Made by a program: the position numbers and the translations under genes
From: Bacteroidia bacterium
Lineage (GTDB): Bacteria; Bacteroidota; Bacteroidia; J057; JADKCL01
Reading direction: 5' to 3'
Assembly: GCA_020635905.1 (NCBI GenBank)
Contig: JACJYV010000003.1
Span: forward strand, 62,001-126,000
Length of the DNA stretch: 64,000 nucleotides
Part shown: piece by piece, positions 6,859 through 15,788 of the stretch
How the letters are laid out: every line of letters begins with the position of its first letter
Position numbering within the stretch: the stretch's first letter is position 1
The notes under the pieces: generated by a model
Told to the model about the DNA's origin: nothing
The model's input: only the letters and a program-made list of their open reading frames with translations
Database searches by the model: none

Positions 6859-8049
6859 ATGCTCGAAGGAAAAAAGATCATATTAGGAATTTGCGGCAGC
6901 ATTGCCGCCTATAAAGCCGCATTTTTAGTGCGGCTTTTGGTTAAAGAAGGGGCCATGGTCCGGGTTGTGACCACCCCCTCCGCCGGGCATTTTGTCACCG
7001 ACCTCACCTTCTCCAATCTTTCGAAAAATCCTGTTTTTACCGGCCTTTGGGACGGTACCTGGACCGAACATGTACACCTGGGTAATTGGGGGGATCTCCT
7101 GCTCGTGGCCCCGGCCACGGCCAATTCTCTCAGCAAAATGGCCCACGGACAGGTTGACAATGCCCTGACCGCTGTTTACCTGGCAGCCAGCTGCCCGGTA
7201 ATGGTGGCCCCCGCCATGGATGCCGACATGTTTCTCCATCCAGCCACCCAGGCCAATCTGCAAACCCTGCAAAGCAGGGGGGTGCATGTCCTGCATTCTC
7301 CCGAAGGGGAGCATGCCTCTGGTCTGACCGGGCCGGGCCGTTTTCCCGAGCCAGAGGAAATATTGGAGCAGGTCCGCCAGTTCTTTGGTCCCCAGCCCTT
7401 GCAGGGCAAAAAGGTATTGATTTCCGCGGGTCCCACCCGCGAGGCCATTGACCCCGTCCGTTTCCTGACCAATCACTCCACAGGCACCATGGGCATCGAA
7501 CTGGCCAAAGCAGCCCGAAAACTGGGCGCCACGGTCACTCTGGTGATTGGTCCCGTGTCAAAGGAATTGCCTGTTTTGGAAGAAATTATCCGGGTAAATT
7601 CGGCTCAGGAAATGTACCAGGCCATGAATGACCACTTTCAATCCAGTGACCTCACCATCATGTCGGCCGCCGTGGCCGACTACACGCCTGAAACAGTTTC
7701 TGATCACAAAATCAAAAAGCAGGAAGGCGATATGGTGCTGCGCCTGAAGCGGACCCGCGATATTCTGAAATCCCTGGGTGAGCAAAAGCGCCCCAATCAG
7801 ATTTTGGTGGGATTTGCCCTGGAAACCCAAAATGAGGAGGCCAACGCCAAAAGCAAACTCGAACGAAAAAATCTGGATTTTATCGTGTTGAATTCGCTGG
7901 CAGATGCGGGCGCAGGATTTGGAGGAAACACAAATAAAATTGCAATTTTGCACAAAAACGGGGAAATCAATCGTTTTCCTCTCAAATCCAAAGCAGAAAC
8001 TGCAATGGACATATTCCAAACTATAATTAAAAAAGGAAATGAGGATTAA
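6859..8049 (+). CDS. coaBC: bifunctional phosphopantothenoylcysteine decarboxylase/synthase CoaBC
   Basis: Performs two consecutive steps of coenzyme A synthesis: ligation of cysteine to 4'-phosphopantothenate (CoaB) and FMN-dependent decarboxylation (CoaC). The 396-residue fusion has the CoaC flavoprotein half first (GICGSIAAYKAAFLVRLL; catalytic histidine in WTEHVHLGNW; PAMDADMF in place of the classical PAMN), then the CoaB half (KKVLISAGPTREAIDPVRF, NHSTGTMG, SAAVADYTP, KIKK). The motif that carries the enzyme's reducing cysteine in E. coli (ACGxxGxGRM) reads ASGLTGPGRF here, with serine; I believe this is a variant seen in the phylum rather than an inactivation. The end overlaps porD by 11 bases. 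Confidence 0.94.
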   Translation: MLEGKKIILGICGSIAAYKAAFLVRLLVKEGAMVRVVTTPSAGHFVTDLTFSNLSKNPVFTGLWDGTWTEHVHLGNWGDLLLVAPATANSLSKMAHGQVDNALTAVYLAASCPVMVAPAMDADMFLHPATQANLQTLQSRGVHVLHSPEGEHASGLTGPGRFPEPEEILEQVRQFFGPQPLQGKKVLISAGPTREAIDPVRFLTNHSTGTMGIELAKAARKLGATVTLVIGPVSKELPVLEEIIRVNSAQEMYQAMNDHFQSSDLTIMSAAVADYTPETVSDHKIKKQEGDMVLRLKRTRDILKSLGEQKRPNQILVGFALETQNEEANAKSKLERKNLDFIVLNSLADAGAGFGGNTNKIAILHKNGEINRFPLKSKAETAMDIFQTIIKKGNED

Positions 8050-8953
8050 GCATTTTGTACGGACTTGTTTTAGCTGGCTGATCCCCTTCATGCTGATATT
8101 TTCCGCACAGGCTCAGGAATTGCAGGTTTCTGTTTCTGTAAGCGCACCTGCCTTTGGTTCTGACAAAGCGGTCTTCGAGGACATGCAAAAAAACATCAGC
8201 CAGTATTTCAATCAGCGAATCTGGACCAATCACAAGTACCTGCAATATGAAAAAATCAAGGCCAATATTGTCATTCTGATCAGTGACCGTCCTCAGATTG
8301 ATTATTTCAAAGGCACCCTGCAACTGCGCGTAACCCGTCCCGTGTACAACAGCACCTACGAAACCGTGCTGGCCAACATCCAGGACAAAAACTTTGACGT
8401 ACGCTACGTACAGTATCAGACCCTGGAATTTTCCGAAAATTCCTACATTGACAACCTCACTTCCATCCTCAATTTCTACGCAAATATTATCCTGGGCATC
8501 GATTACGCCAGCTTCTCCCCCAACGGCGGGCTGGAATATTTCCAGAAAGCCCAGTCCATCGTGAGCCTGGCCGCCAACAGCAAAGAAACGGGTTGGCAAT
8601 CCATGGACGGCATGCGCAGCCGTTACTGGCTGGCCGAAAACATGATCAACAGTTCCTACAAAAAGATCCACGAAGTATATTACCAGTATCACCGTCTTGG
8701 ACTGGATCAAATGACTGACGACCTGCCCAAAGCCAGGGCCACCGTGCTCAAAACCCTGCAAACCATGCAAAAACTGAATTTGCAAAACCCCGGCCTCTAC
8801 GTGACCATCCTTTTTACGGACGCCAAACAGCAGGAAATTATCAGTATATTTAAAGGAGCCTTCCCCAACGAAAAACAGCAGTTGATACAGATTATGGAAA
8901 CTTTGGATGCCGCCAACGTCAATAAGTACTCGGCGGTACTCAAGGACAACTGA
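8039..8953 (+). CDS. porD: type IX secretion system protein PorD (DUF4835)
   Basis: A 304-residue secreted protein with a signal peptide cleaved after SAQAQ. It matches the DUF4835/PorD family: after the signal come QVSVSVSAP..., DRPQIDYFKGTLQLRVTRPVYNS, and the long block ILNFYANIILGIDYASFSPNGGLEYFQKAQ. PorD is needed for type IX secretion in Porphyromonas and Flavobacterium; its exact position in the machine is not settled. The gene overlaps coaBC and precedes a small gene and recN. Two proteins in this window (25411-36675 and 54049-54732) carry T9SS tails and are expected cargo of this pathway. Confidence 0.88.
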   Translation: MRIKHFVRTCFSWLIPFMLIFSAQAQELQVSVSVSAPAFGSDKAVFEDMQKNISQYFNQRIWTNHKYLQYEKIKANIVILISDRPQIDYFKGTLQLRVTRPVYNSTYETVLANIQDKNFDVRYVQYQTLEFSENSYIDNLTSILNFYANIILGIDYASFSPNGGLEYFQKAQSIVSLAANSKETGWQSMDGMRSRYWLAENMINSSYKKIHEVYYQYHRLGLDQMTDDLPKARATVLKTLQTMQKLNLQNPGLYVTILFTDAKQQEIISIFKGAFPNEKQQLIQIMETLDAANVNKYSAVLKDN

Positions 8954-9001
8954 CCCAGGGGTCAGATTCTCCTGAAACCTCTGCATGCACACACACCATC
9001 C

Positions 9002-9250
9002 ATGGGAAAACGAAACGTTCGCATCCTGAAAAACCAGCTTTCTGAGCGCCTGGCCGAACTTCCTGGCAAGGAGGTTCATCTGGTAATGCGTGACGGCAGC
9101 ACTTCTTTTGGAACGGTAACCCAGGCCGGGGCGGGTTTTGTGGAACTGAGGGATGCCAACCTGCACTGGTATAATAAGCACAAACATCTGCACCAGTTTC
9201 CGCTGGAAAAGATCATGGAAATCATATTTGACGAAGTCACCCCCTGGTAA
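9002..9250 (+). CDS. small protein with LSm-like pattern, function unknown
   Basis: An 82-residue, basic, cytoplasmic protein with no signal or membrane segment. The central part reads PGKEVHLVMRDGSTSFGTV, FVELRDAN and FPLEKIMEIIFD. That is an N-terminal helix followed by strand-turn-strand segments with xLxDGxxxxGxV and a closing strand, which is the order seen in Sm1/Sm2 motifs of LSm/Hfq-fold proteins. The relationship is inferred from pattern only; the usual Hfq RNA-binding residues cannot be matched with confidence. Its stop codon directly abuts the recN ATG, so the two are probably co-translated. I do not recognise a named family. Confidence 0.7.
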   Translation: MGKRNVRILKNQLSERLAELPGKEVHLVMRDGSTSFGTVTQAGAGFVELRDANLHWYNKHKHLHQFPLEKIMEIIFDEVTPW

Positions 9251-10957
9251 ATGCTGGAATCTCTTTACATCCGGAATTTTGCCCTCATTCAGGAACAAAC
9301 CCTTTCCCTGGAACCCGGGCTGACCGTACTGACGGGCGAAACGGGCGCTGGAAAATCCCTGCTGGTGGGTGCTTTGGGCCTGATTTTGGGCAAACGTCTC
9401 GATACCAATTACATATTTGATCCCGCCCAGAAATGCATCGTGGAAGCTACCTTTTCAGGTTTTCCCGCCACCATCCGCGAGGCGCTGGAGCAATTTGAGG
9501 ATTTTGATCTGGATGGGGATCAATTGATAATCAGGCGGGAAGCCAGCGCGGCAGGCAAATCCCGCGCCTTCATCAACGATACACCCGTTGCCCTGGGCAC
9601 GCTCAAAGGGGTGGCCTCCCTCCTTGTGGACCTGCACGGCCAACATGAGAATATTGAACTGCTTTCCCGCGATCAGCAACTGGGTTTTCTGGATGATTAT
9701 GCAGGCCTGAATGATCGGGTAAGGGAATTTCGCGAAGCTTTAAAAGAAATATCCACCCTGCGCAAGGAAATTCAACACCTGCATCAGGAAGAAGCCCGTT
9801 CCCGCGAGCAACTCGACTATTTCACTTTTCAGTTTCAGGAACTGGAAAATGCCAAATTGAATCCTGCAGAAGACAATGATCTGGAAGGGGAATTGAATTT
9901 GCTGGAAAATGCAGAGGAAGTGGGCGAAGTTTTGGGTGGGGGAATTTCCCTGTTGTATGAAATGGACGGCTCTCTGTATGAGCAGCTCGCAGAGCTGATT
10001 CGTGGCATCAAAAGTGTTTCGGGCGCCAGCCTGGCCCTGCGCGATGCGGTGGAACGGCTTTCAGAAGCCAACCTGGCTTTGCGGGAGGTGGCAGGAGAAT
10101 TGGGGAAAATTCAGGAAGGAATTGACCTGGATCCGGCCCGTCTGGCTGAATTACAGGCCCGCATGGACCTCCTAAATCGCCTTTCCCTGAAGTTTTCGGC
10201 CAGTTCTGTGGAAGAATTGGTCCAGAAACGGGAAGAATTTGGCCAAAAAGTAAGCGAATTCTCCAGCATTTCTGATAAAATCCAGCAAAAAGAAAAAGCC
10301 CTGAATCAAGGAATCAAAAAACTGGAAGCCCTCGGTCTGGCCCTGCGGGCCGACCGTAAAAAAGCCTCCCAGCCCCTGGAAAAAGCAGTCAACGAGCTGC
10401 TGACCCAGGTTGGCCTTGAAAATGCCACCTTTCAGATTCAACTGGATCTCAACGAAAGCCCTGAGGGCTGGGTCAAAGCCGAAAATAAAAGCATTTTGCC
10501 CCTCACCTCAGGCATTGACAAGGTCGAATTCCGCATTCGCACCAACCCGGGCATGCCTATGGGTCCCCTGGCATCCGTGGCCTCAGGTGGTGAAGTAAGC
10601 CGGGTCATGCTGGCTATCAAGTCTGCTTTGGCACAAAAAGCGCAATTATCCACCCTCATCTTCGATGAGATTGATACAGGAATCAGCGGTGAAACCGCCC
10701 GCAAAGTGGCCCTGGTCATGCAGGCCCTGGGCCAGACCAGTCAGGTGATTGCCATCACCCACCTTCCCCAGATCGCCAGCGCCGGACAGGGACATTTTCT
10801 GATTTACAAAGAAGTGAAATCGGGCAGTACCACCACCCGGGTGCGCAGCCTGGGCCATGAAGAACGAATCCATGAGCTGGCCAAGATGCTCAGCGGCGAG
10901 CAACCCACGGAAGCAGCCCTGGCCAATGCCCGCGATTTGCTCAACAAACAGGCCTGA
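9251..10957 (+). CDS. recN: DNA repair protein RecN
   Basis: A 568-residue SMC-like ATPase that acts at double-strand breaks with RecA. The N-terminal ABC half-domain has Walker A GETGAGKS (29-36) and FINDTPVALGTLK. A coiled-coil arm (residues ~150-380) separates it from the C-terminal half, with the signature SGGEVSRVMLAIK, Walker B STLIFDEIDTGISG and the switch histidine in ITHLPQIAS. Start at the ATG immediately after the small upstream gene; length is normal. Position at the end of the porD run is typical of Bacteroidota. Confidence 0.96.
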   Translation: MLESLYIRNFALIQEQTLSLEPGLTVLTGETGAGKSLLVGALGLILGKRLDTNYIFDPAQKCIVEATFSGFPATIREALEQFEDFDLDGDQLIIRREASAAGKSRAFINDTPVALGTLKGVASLLVDLHGQHENIELLSRDQQLGFLDDYAGLNDRVREFREALKEISTLRKEIQHLHQEEARSREQLDYFTFQFQELENAKLNPAEDNDLEGELNLLENAEEVGEVLGGGISLLYEMDGSLYEQLAELIRGIKSVSGASLALRDAVERLSEANLALREVAGELGKIQEGIDLDPARLAELQARMDLLNRLSLKFSASSVEELVQKREEFGQKVSEFSSISDKIQQKEKALNQGIKKLEALGLALRADRKKASQPLEKAVNELLTQVGLENATFQIQLDLNESPEGWVKAENKSILPLTSGIDKVEFRIRTNPGMPMGPLASVASGGEVSRVMLAIKSALAQKAQLSTLIFDEIDTGISGETARKVALVMQALGQTSQVIAITHLPQIASAGQGHFLIYKEVKSGSTTTRVRSLGHEERIHELAKMLSGEQPTEAALANARDLLNKQA

Positions 10958-11030
10958 GCCAATCTTCCCGCCTCCGTTGCAAATCAGCGGAAATACTGCG
11001 ACCTTTGCCCCAGTCAAAAAACATTTCACT

Positions 11031-11843
11031 ATGGCCAATAATCTACTTAAAGGAAAAAACGGGATCATTTTTGGAGCCCTTGACGAAAATTCAATTGCCT
11101 GGAAAGTTGCCGAGCGCTGCCACGAAGAAGGCGCAGGTGTATTGCTTTCCAATGCTCCCGTGGCCCTGCGCATGGGAAAAGTCAATGATTTAGCCCAAAA
11201 ACTGGGCACTGAGGTTATTCCCGCTGACGCCACGGTAATGGAAGACCTGCAGGCTTTGTTTGACAAAGCCGCCGAAAAATATGGCAAAATCGACTTCATT
11301 CTGCATTCCATTGGCATGTCGCCCAACGTGCGCAAAGGCAAGGAATATACAGGTCTCAACCACGAATGGTACCTGAAAACCCTGGATATTTCTGCCGGCA
11401 GCTTCCACAAAATGATGCAACTGGCTTACCAGATGGACCTGATGAACGAATGGGGCTCCATTCTGGGCCTGAGCTACATTGCCGCGCAGCGCTCTTTCCC
11501 CAAGTATAACGACATGGCTGACGCCAAGGCATTGCTGGAAAGCATTGCCCGCAGTTTTGGCTATCATTTTGGCAAAAAATCCAAAGTGAGGGTCAATACC
11601 ATTTCCCAGTCCCCCACCCCCACCACGGCAGGCACCGGGGTCAAAGGCTTTGATGCCATGCTCGAATACGGGGAAAAAACCTCTCCTCTGGGCAACGCCA
11701 GCGCCGACGAGTGCGCGGATTTCTGTGTGGTCATGTTTTCTGACCTGACCCGCAAAATCACCATGCAAAACCTTTTCCACGACGGCGGATTCAGCAGCAT
11801 GGGTATTTCCATGGAATTGCTGGAAGGTCTGGCGGGAGAATAA
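11031..11843 (+). CDS. fabI: enoyl-ACP reductase FabI (NADH)
   Basis: Catalyses the last step of each fatty-acid elongation cycle. The 270-residue SDR-fold protein starts at ATG 11031 (MANNLLKGKNGIIFGALDE); the frame is open further upstream but that part overlaps recN and has no FabI features. The FabI-specific catalytic residues are Y149, Y159 and K166 (GLSYIAAQRSFPKYNDMADAK), matching E. coli Y146/Y156/K163. N-terminal GALDENSIAWKVA is the dinucleotide-binding loop, and SIGMSPN lines the cofactor. This enzyme type is the triclosan and isoniazid-analogue target. It is followed by its own terminator. Confidence 0.95.
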   Translation: MANNLLKGKNGIIFGALDENSIAWKVAERCHEEGAGVLLSNAPVALRMGKVNDLAQKLGTEVIPADATVMEDLQALFDKAAEKYGKIDFILHSIGMSPNVRKGKEYTGLNHEWYLKTLDISAGSFHKMMQLAYQMDLMNEWGSILGLSYIAAQRSFPKYNDMADAKALLESIARSFGYHFGKKSKVRVNTISQSPTPTTAGTGVKGFDAMLEYGEKTSPLGNASADECADFCVVMFSDLTRKITMQNLFHDGGFSSMGISMELLEGLAGE

Positions 11844-11858
11844 TCCTGATCTGAAACC

Positions 11859-11898
11859 TGAAAAGCCCCGTAATGGAAATTATTGCGGGGCTTTTCAT
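11859..11898 (+). terminator. intrinsic terminator of fabI
   Basis: The inverted repeat AAAAGCCCCG / CGGGGCTTTT with an inner TAAT/ATTA extension lies 17 bases after the fabI stop, and runs into a T-rich tract. The remaining ~260 bp to dnaB is AT-rich, without a gene. Confidence 0.85.
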
Positions 11899-12107
11899 TT
11901 TATTTTTGGCAAAAATCTGAATCAATCAAAGAGGAATAAGAAATTGATTCCCAAGGAATTGCCTGTTTTCGGCTGAATAAAATCTATCTTCCAAAGGAAA
12001 ATTCAACTTTGATTCTGATTTGAAATACGAAATCGTCTTTCCATTCGTTAGATCATCAAACCCCATTTGATGTTCTAATTGTACTCAATATGGTTATGAT
12101 CTAACCC

Positions 12108-12146
12108 AATCAACCCCGGGAGCCCAAGGCCCGGGGTTGTTTTGTT
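12108..12146. terminator. hairpin between the convergent fabI and dnaB genes
   Basis: CAACCCCGGG / CCCGGGGTTG flanks a nine-base loop, followed on the + strand by TTTTGTT. It sits 14 bases beyond the dnaB stop. A T tract exists only for + strand transcripts, so for dnaB it would be a pause or processing hairpin rather than a canonical terminator. Confidence 0.55.
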
Positions 12147-12159
12147 CTGTGAGTTTTTA

Positions 12160-13734
12160 TCAGAAGGGGAAATTGAAATCGCCTTCCAGGCTGTCGTCGT
12201 CTTCGTTCATGCGGGAAGAGCGGGTAATGGTATTCTGACCGTAATTATTCCCGTTTTGCAGATCCACGCCCATGGAAGCCAGCGCCTGGGTGGTTTCATA
12301 GTCCTCCACATCGAGGAATTTGGCGAATTTATTGATGAACTGCAGTTTCACATCCCCGACCGGGCCATTCCTTTGCTTGGCAATGATTACCTCACCCATT
12401 CCCTCAGTTGAAGTGCCGTCCTCGTAAGTCGTAATACCATAGTAACCAGGACGATAGAGAAACATAACCATATCCGCGTCCTGCTCGATGGAGCCAGATT
12501 CACGCAAGTCGGACAGCATGGGCTTTTTGTCGCCCCCACGGGTTTCCACCGCACGGCTCAACTGGGAAAGTGCGATGATCGGCACATCAATCTCCTTGGC
12601 CAACTCCTTGAGAGAGCGGGAAATACCCGCAATCTCCTGTTCGCGGTTGCCACCTTTGCCCGCATTGCCCGTCATCAACTGGAGGTAGTCGATGATGATC
12701 ATGCCGATATTTTTCTCGGCTTTGAGGCGGCGGGCCTTGGCCCGCAAATCCATGATGGAAAGGGCAGGCGTATCGTCGATAAAAATGGGAGCTTTGCTCA
12801 GGTCGCCAATGCGGGCATTCAACTGGGCCCATTCGTGCTCCAGCAGGGTTCCCGTACGTACTTTTTGCGCATCAATCTCGGCCTCGGCGCAGAGCAAACG
12901 TTGCACCAGCTGGGTGGCGGCCATCTCCAGCGAGAAAAAGGCCACTCCTTTGCCAAATCGCACCGCCGCGTTGCGGGTCACGGTGAGACAGAAGGCGGTC
13001 TTCCCCATGGCAGGGCGGGCCGCACAAATGATCAAGTCTGAAGGCTGGAAGCCTGAAGTCATGGCGTCAAGCGCCCTGAATCCTGAGGGAACCCCCGTCA
13101 CCCCGCCCGACTGGCCTTTCAGGCTCTCGATCTTGCTCAGGGTGGTGATCACCAGGTCAGACATGGACATGTAGTTTTTCCGCAGGTTGGTTTCAGAAAG
13201 GGCAAACATTTCCTGCTCCGTTTTATCCAACAGATCGAAAACGTCTGTGGTTTCGTCGTAGGCGTCGCGTACAATTCCGTCGCCAATCTTGATCAGTTCA
13301 CGCAGCAGGTATTTTTGGGCAATGATGCGGGCGTGGTACTCGATGTTGGCCGCAGAGGCCACTTTGGAGGTGAGTTCGGTCAGATAAAAAATCCCGCCCG
13401 CAATGTCGAGTCTTCCCTCAGTGGAAAGGTGGTTTTTAACCGTGAGGATATCCACAGGCTCTGAATTCTGAAACAGCTTGATGACGGCTTCATAAATCAG
13501 GCGGTTCGCATCCTTGTAAAACATTTCAGGACGCAGCACGTCAATGATGCGGTTGAGGGCATCTTTTTCCAGCAATAGCGCACCCAAAACGGCCTCCTCC
13601 ATGTCGATTGCCTGGGGAGGAATTCTCCCACCCGGCACACTTCGGGCGCCAGTCTTATTCCTTTCCAGGGTCTGGGCCAAAATGTCTCTGATTGGGGTAA
13701 ATGATCCTCCGTGAGATGTCCTTTCCTCATTCAT
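12160..13734 (-). CDS. dnaB: replicative DNA helicase DnaB
   Basis: The ring helicase that unwinds DNA ahead of the replisome. The 524 residues comprise the N-terminal DnaG-interaction domain (IDMEEAVLGALLLEKDAL to ~145), a linker and the RecA-like motor with Walker A ARPAMGKTAF (239-248), FSLEMAATQLVQRLL, Walker B MIIIDYLQLM and the arginine-finger region (QLSRAVETR ... LSDLRESGSIEQDAD). No intein interrupts the P-loop. The C terminus is acidic and ends GDFNFPF. The start ATG lies 20 bases from repeat A copy 3, and about 220-425 bp further upstream is a cluster of DnaA-box-like sites, so dnaB transcription may be influenced by either. Confidence 0.97.
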   Translation of the reverse strand: MNEERTSHGGSFTPIRDILAQTLERNKTGARSVPGGRIPPQAIDMEEAVLGALLLEKDALNRIIDVLRPEMFYKDANRLIYEAVIKLFQNSEPVDILTVKNHLSTEGRLDIAGGIFYLTELTSKVASAANIEYHARIIAQKYLLRELIKIGDGIVRDAYDETTDVFDLLDKTEQEMFALSETNLRKNYMSMSDLVITTLSKIESLKGQSGGVTGVPSGFRALDAMTSGFQPSDLIICAARPAMGKTAFCLTVTRNAAVRFGKGVAFFSLEMAATQLVQRLLCAEAEIDAQKVRTGTLLEHEWAQLNARIGDLSKAPIFIDDTPALSIMDLRAKARRLKAEKNIGMIIIDYLQLMTGNAGKGGNREQEIAGISRSLKELAKEIDVPIIALSQLSRAVETRGGDKKPMLSDLRESGSIEQDADMVMFLYRPGYYGITTYEDGTSTEGMGEVIIAKQRNGPVGDVKLQFINKFAKFLDVEDYETTQALASMGVDLQNGNNYGQNTITRSSRMNEDDDSLEGDFNFPF

Positions 13735-13754
13735 AAATTTATCTGCCTCTGTTT

Positions 13755-13878
13755 AGGGAACCTCTAAAAACTTCGAATCTCTGCGTTGGACTGGGTTCGG
13801 AAATGCTCATTTACACAAGTAAACTCCGCTTTCCTCACCTGCGTCCGCCTTGACCTTCTTTCTTTTTAGAAGTCCCCT
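13755..13878 (+). repeat. dispersed repeat A, copy 3, directly upstream of dnaB
   Basis: The body is nearly identical to the copies at 389-510 and 546-648. The inverted termini (13755-13771 and 13862-13878, AGGGAACCTCTAAAAAC against CTTTTTAGAAGTCCCCT) are recognisable but diverged. It begins 20 bases before the dnaB start codon, so any dnaB promoter must lie in or beyond it. Confidence 0.8.
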
Positions 13879-13952
13879 TTATTAAATTATGGTTGTCCAA
13901 AAATAATCCGGGCTCCAAAAATAGGGTTTCAGAATTCAACATTTTATACCCT

Positions 13953-14157
13953 TTTTACACATACCCGTTGTAAAACTCTTAAGTCGTTCATCTTTAAGAT
14001 AAAACGTTTCTGTCCACATTTATTAGTTCTTATTGTTCACAATTGTGCATAAAAGAATGGGCCTTTATCCATAATAATAGGCGATTTGTCTGCCTTATCC
14101 ACCACCCCGAAAAATTGTGAATTATTCCCACTTCCTCCCTTCAAATATTTACCCACA
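13953..14157. promoter_or_regulatory. cluster of DnaA-box-like 9-mers (possible oriC or DnaA regulatory region)
   Basis: Within 205 AT-rich bases I find TTTTACACA (13953), TTGTTCACA (14033), TTATGCACA on the minus strand (14044-14052, exact match to TTATNCACA), TTATCCATA (14065), TTATCCACC (14095), TAATTCACA on the minus strand (14116-14124), TTATTCCCA (14122) and TTACCCACA (14149). Apart from the exact one, each differs from TTATNCACA at one position (TTTTACACA fits the looser TTWTNCACA). The region lies between divergent dnaB and a lipoprotein gene, is unusually AT-rich and holds no gene. It may be the origin, a DnaA-titration site or a dnaB control region. Confidence 0.4.
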
Positions 14158-14314
14158 CCATTTGCACTTGTGAAAGATTAGAATAGTTAAGCATTTAGAT
14201 TGAATTATCCTCCCTCATTTGAAGGAATTTATTATAAAATTTTTCCACTGCCCTCAACCACTTCTGACAGCCATTTTTCTGGAAAATCCCTGCAAAAATC
14301 TTTAACTTTTACCC

Positions 14315-15622
14315 GTGAAATTCACCCACCTTACCGCATCTTTCATTCTGGGCTTCCTGCTGGTTTTATCGGCCTGCAAAGAACGCGACACCAGCGATCC
14401 TGAAGTAACCCTGCTCAGTCCCAACGGGCCTGTGTTTGGGCATGTGGGCGATACCCTCACGGTCCAGGCTGCTTATACAGACGATCAGGGACTGGCTTCC
14501 ACCCAAATTACCATATTTAATTTTGCCTCTGAATCCGTCATTACTTCCAAAAGTGAGGTTTTAAGTGGGTTGACGGATCAAATCAATACCCAACTGGTGC
14601 TGGGGCCCAAATGGGGACCTGGCGGCACGTATATTCTGCGCATTTCCGTGCAGGATGCGGCCGGAAATTCCAACTTTCTGGAATTCACACTCAGCCTCTT
14701 TGAAGTTCCCCAAAAATTCTCAGGCCTGTTCTGGACGGGCATCAATCAATTCGACGAATCCAGCCTGTTTGCCAGCGACACCTTAAATCAGATCACCAAT
14801 TATGGCAAGATTGGAAATGGCATTTCCGACCTCGAGGTGGACCCTGATTATGGGTATATTTACCATTGTGATGAATTTTCAGGCCATTTTATGGGCCGCG
14901 ACCTGGCTGATCCCACCCAGATAAAATTCGACAACCTGGTTTCCAATAATCCGCCTGAATCTGCCTTCACAGACCTGTGTATCATTGGGCAGGAAGTGGT
15001 GGCTTCTTTGGGCATAAAGCCTTATGGCAGAGTCTATTCCAATGACGGACAAAGCCTGCGCACCTTCAACGATTTGCAAAATCCCGCCCTGGCTATTGCC
15101 CCTTCCACCCTGGACGGCAAACAGGAAATTTTTCTTACGCAGCAGGATATTGCAGGCTCGGTAAAACGCGTGGACAGGTATAATTATGCACTGAATATTC
15201 ACACCAACAGCAGCCCCCTGACCTGGGCCCCTTCAGATCTTGTGCCTTCGTTTGACGGCGGTTTTGTGGTGGGAGGCAATTCGGGTACAGGAGAAATCAT
15301 GGTGTTTGCCCCGGACCTGAGCCCTTTGTATGCCCATACGCTGAGCGGCGATTTCCTGCAGATTGAAATCTCAGCAAGCAAAGAAAAGTACTTCATACTC
15401 ACCTCAAACGGGCTTTTTTCCCTTAACGCAAATGGAGATTTGCCGCCCGTGCTGGTCATTTCAGGCAGTTATACCTGCTTCTTCCATGACGAGGTGCGGG
15501 ATGAATTTTATCTGGGAGCCCTCAACGGAATTGACCGGGTGAGTGGAGGTGGAAATTTCATCGAATCCATCACAGGAACTTTTGGTACAGTTGGTTTTAT
15601 CAGAGGGAATTATTTTCGCTGA
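14315..15622 (+). CDS. surface lipoprotein with Ig-like and beta-propeller-like parts
   Basis: A 435-residue lipoprotein starting at GTG 14315 (no better ATG nearby): signal peptide with lipobox LSAC, acylated C21, followed by KERDTSDPEVTLLSPNGP. Residues ~27-130 form an Ig/cadherin-like domain (GDTLTVQAAYTDDQGLAS ... YILRISVQDAAGN) similar to DUF4625-type domains. Residues ~135-435 consist of repeating four-strand blades (SGLFWTGINQ..., ISDLEVDPDYGYIYHCDE..., DGGFVVGGNSGTGEIMVF...), consistent with a beta-propeller. The substrate or role is unknown. It opens the rightward group with a second lipoprotein and an OmpA protein. Confidence 0.75.
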   Translation: MKFTHLTASFILGFLLVLSACKERDTSDPEVTLLSPNGPVFGHVGDTLTVQAAYTDDQGLASTQITIFNFASESVITSKSEVLSGLTDQINTQLVLGPKWGPGGTYILRISVQDAAGNSNFLEFTLSLFEVPQKFSGLFWTGINQFDESSLFASDTLNQITNYGKIGNGISDLEVDPDYGYIYHCDEFSGHFMGRDLADPTQIKFDNLVSNNPPESAFTDLCIIGQEVVASLGIKPYGRVYSNDGQSLRTFNDLQNPALAIAPSTLDGKQEIFLTQQDIAGSVKRVDRYNYALNIHTNSSPLTWAPSDLVPSFDGGFVVGGNSGTGEIMVFAPDLSPLYAHTLSGDFLQIEISASKEKYFILTSNGLFSLNANGDLPPVLVISGSYTCFFHDEVRDEFYLGALNGIDRVSGGGNFIESITGTFGTVGFIRGNYFR

Positions 15623-15788
15623 GAAAAAAATCAGATTCTACTCAAAATTTACCTTGAACAAGTAATAATTAAACAGGAAAAATCGCCCTTCTTTATATTT
15701 TTTTCGTTACTTTGTGGCCTGTTTGATGCTTAATTACTACACCAAAAAAGCCACCATGCAGAATCATTTTAAAACAAATCAACCCGGA

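Noticed and set aside
7300..7360. Serine instead of the CoaC active-site cysteine (ASGLTGPGRF) as sign of a dead enzyme
   Set aside because: I recall ASG-type variants as common in Bacteroidota CoaBC, and all other motifs are intact, so inactivation is unlikely; alignment would settle it.
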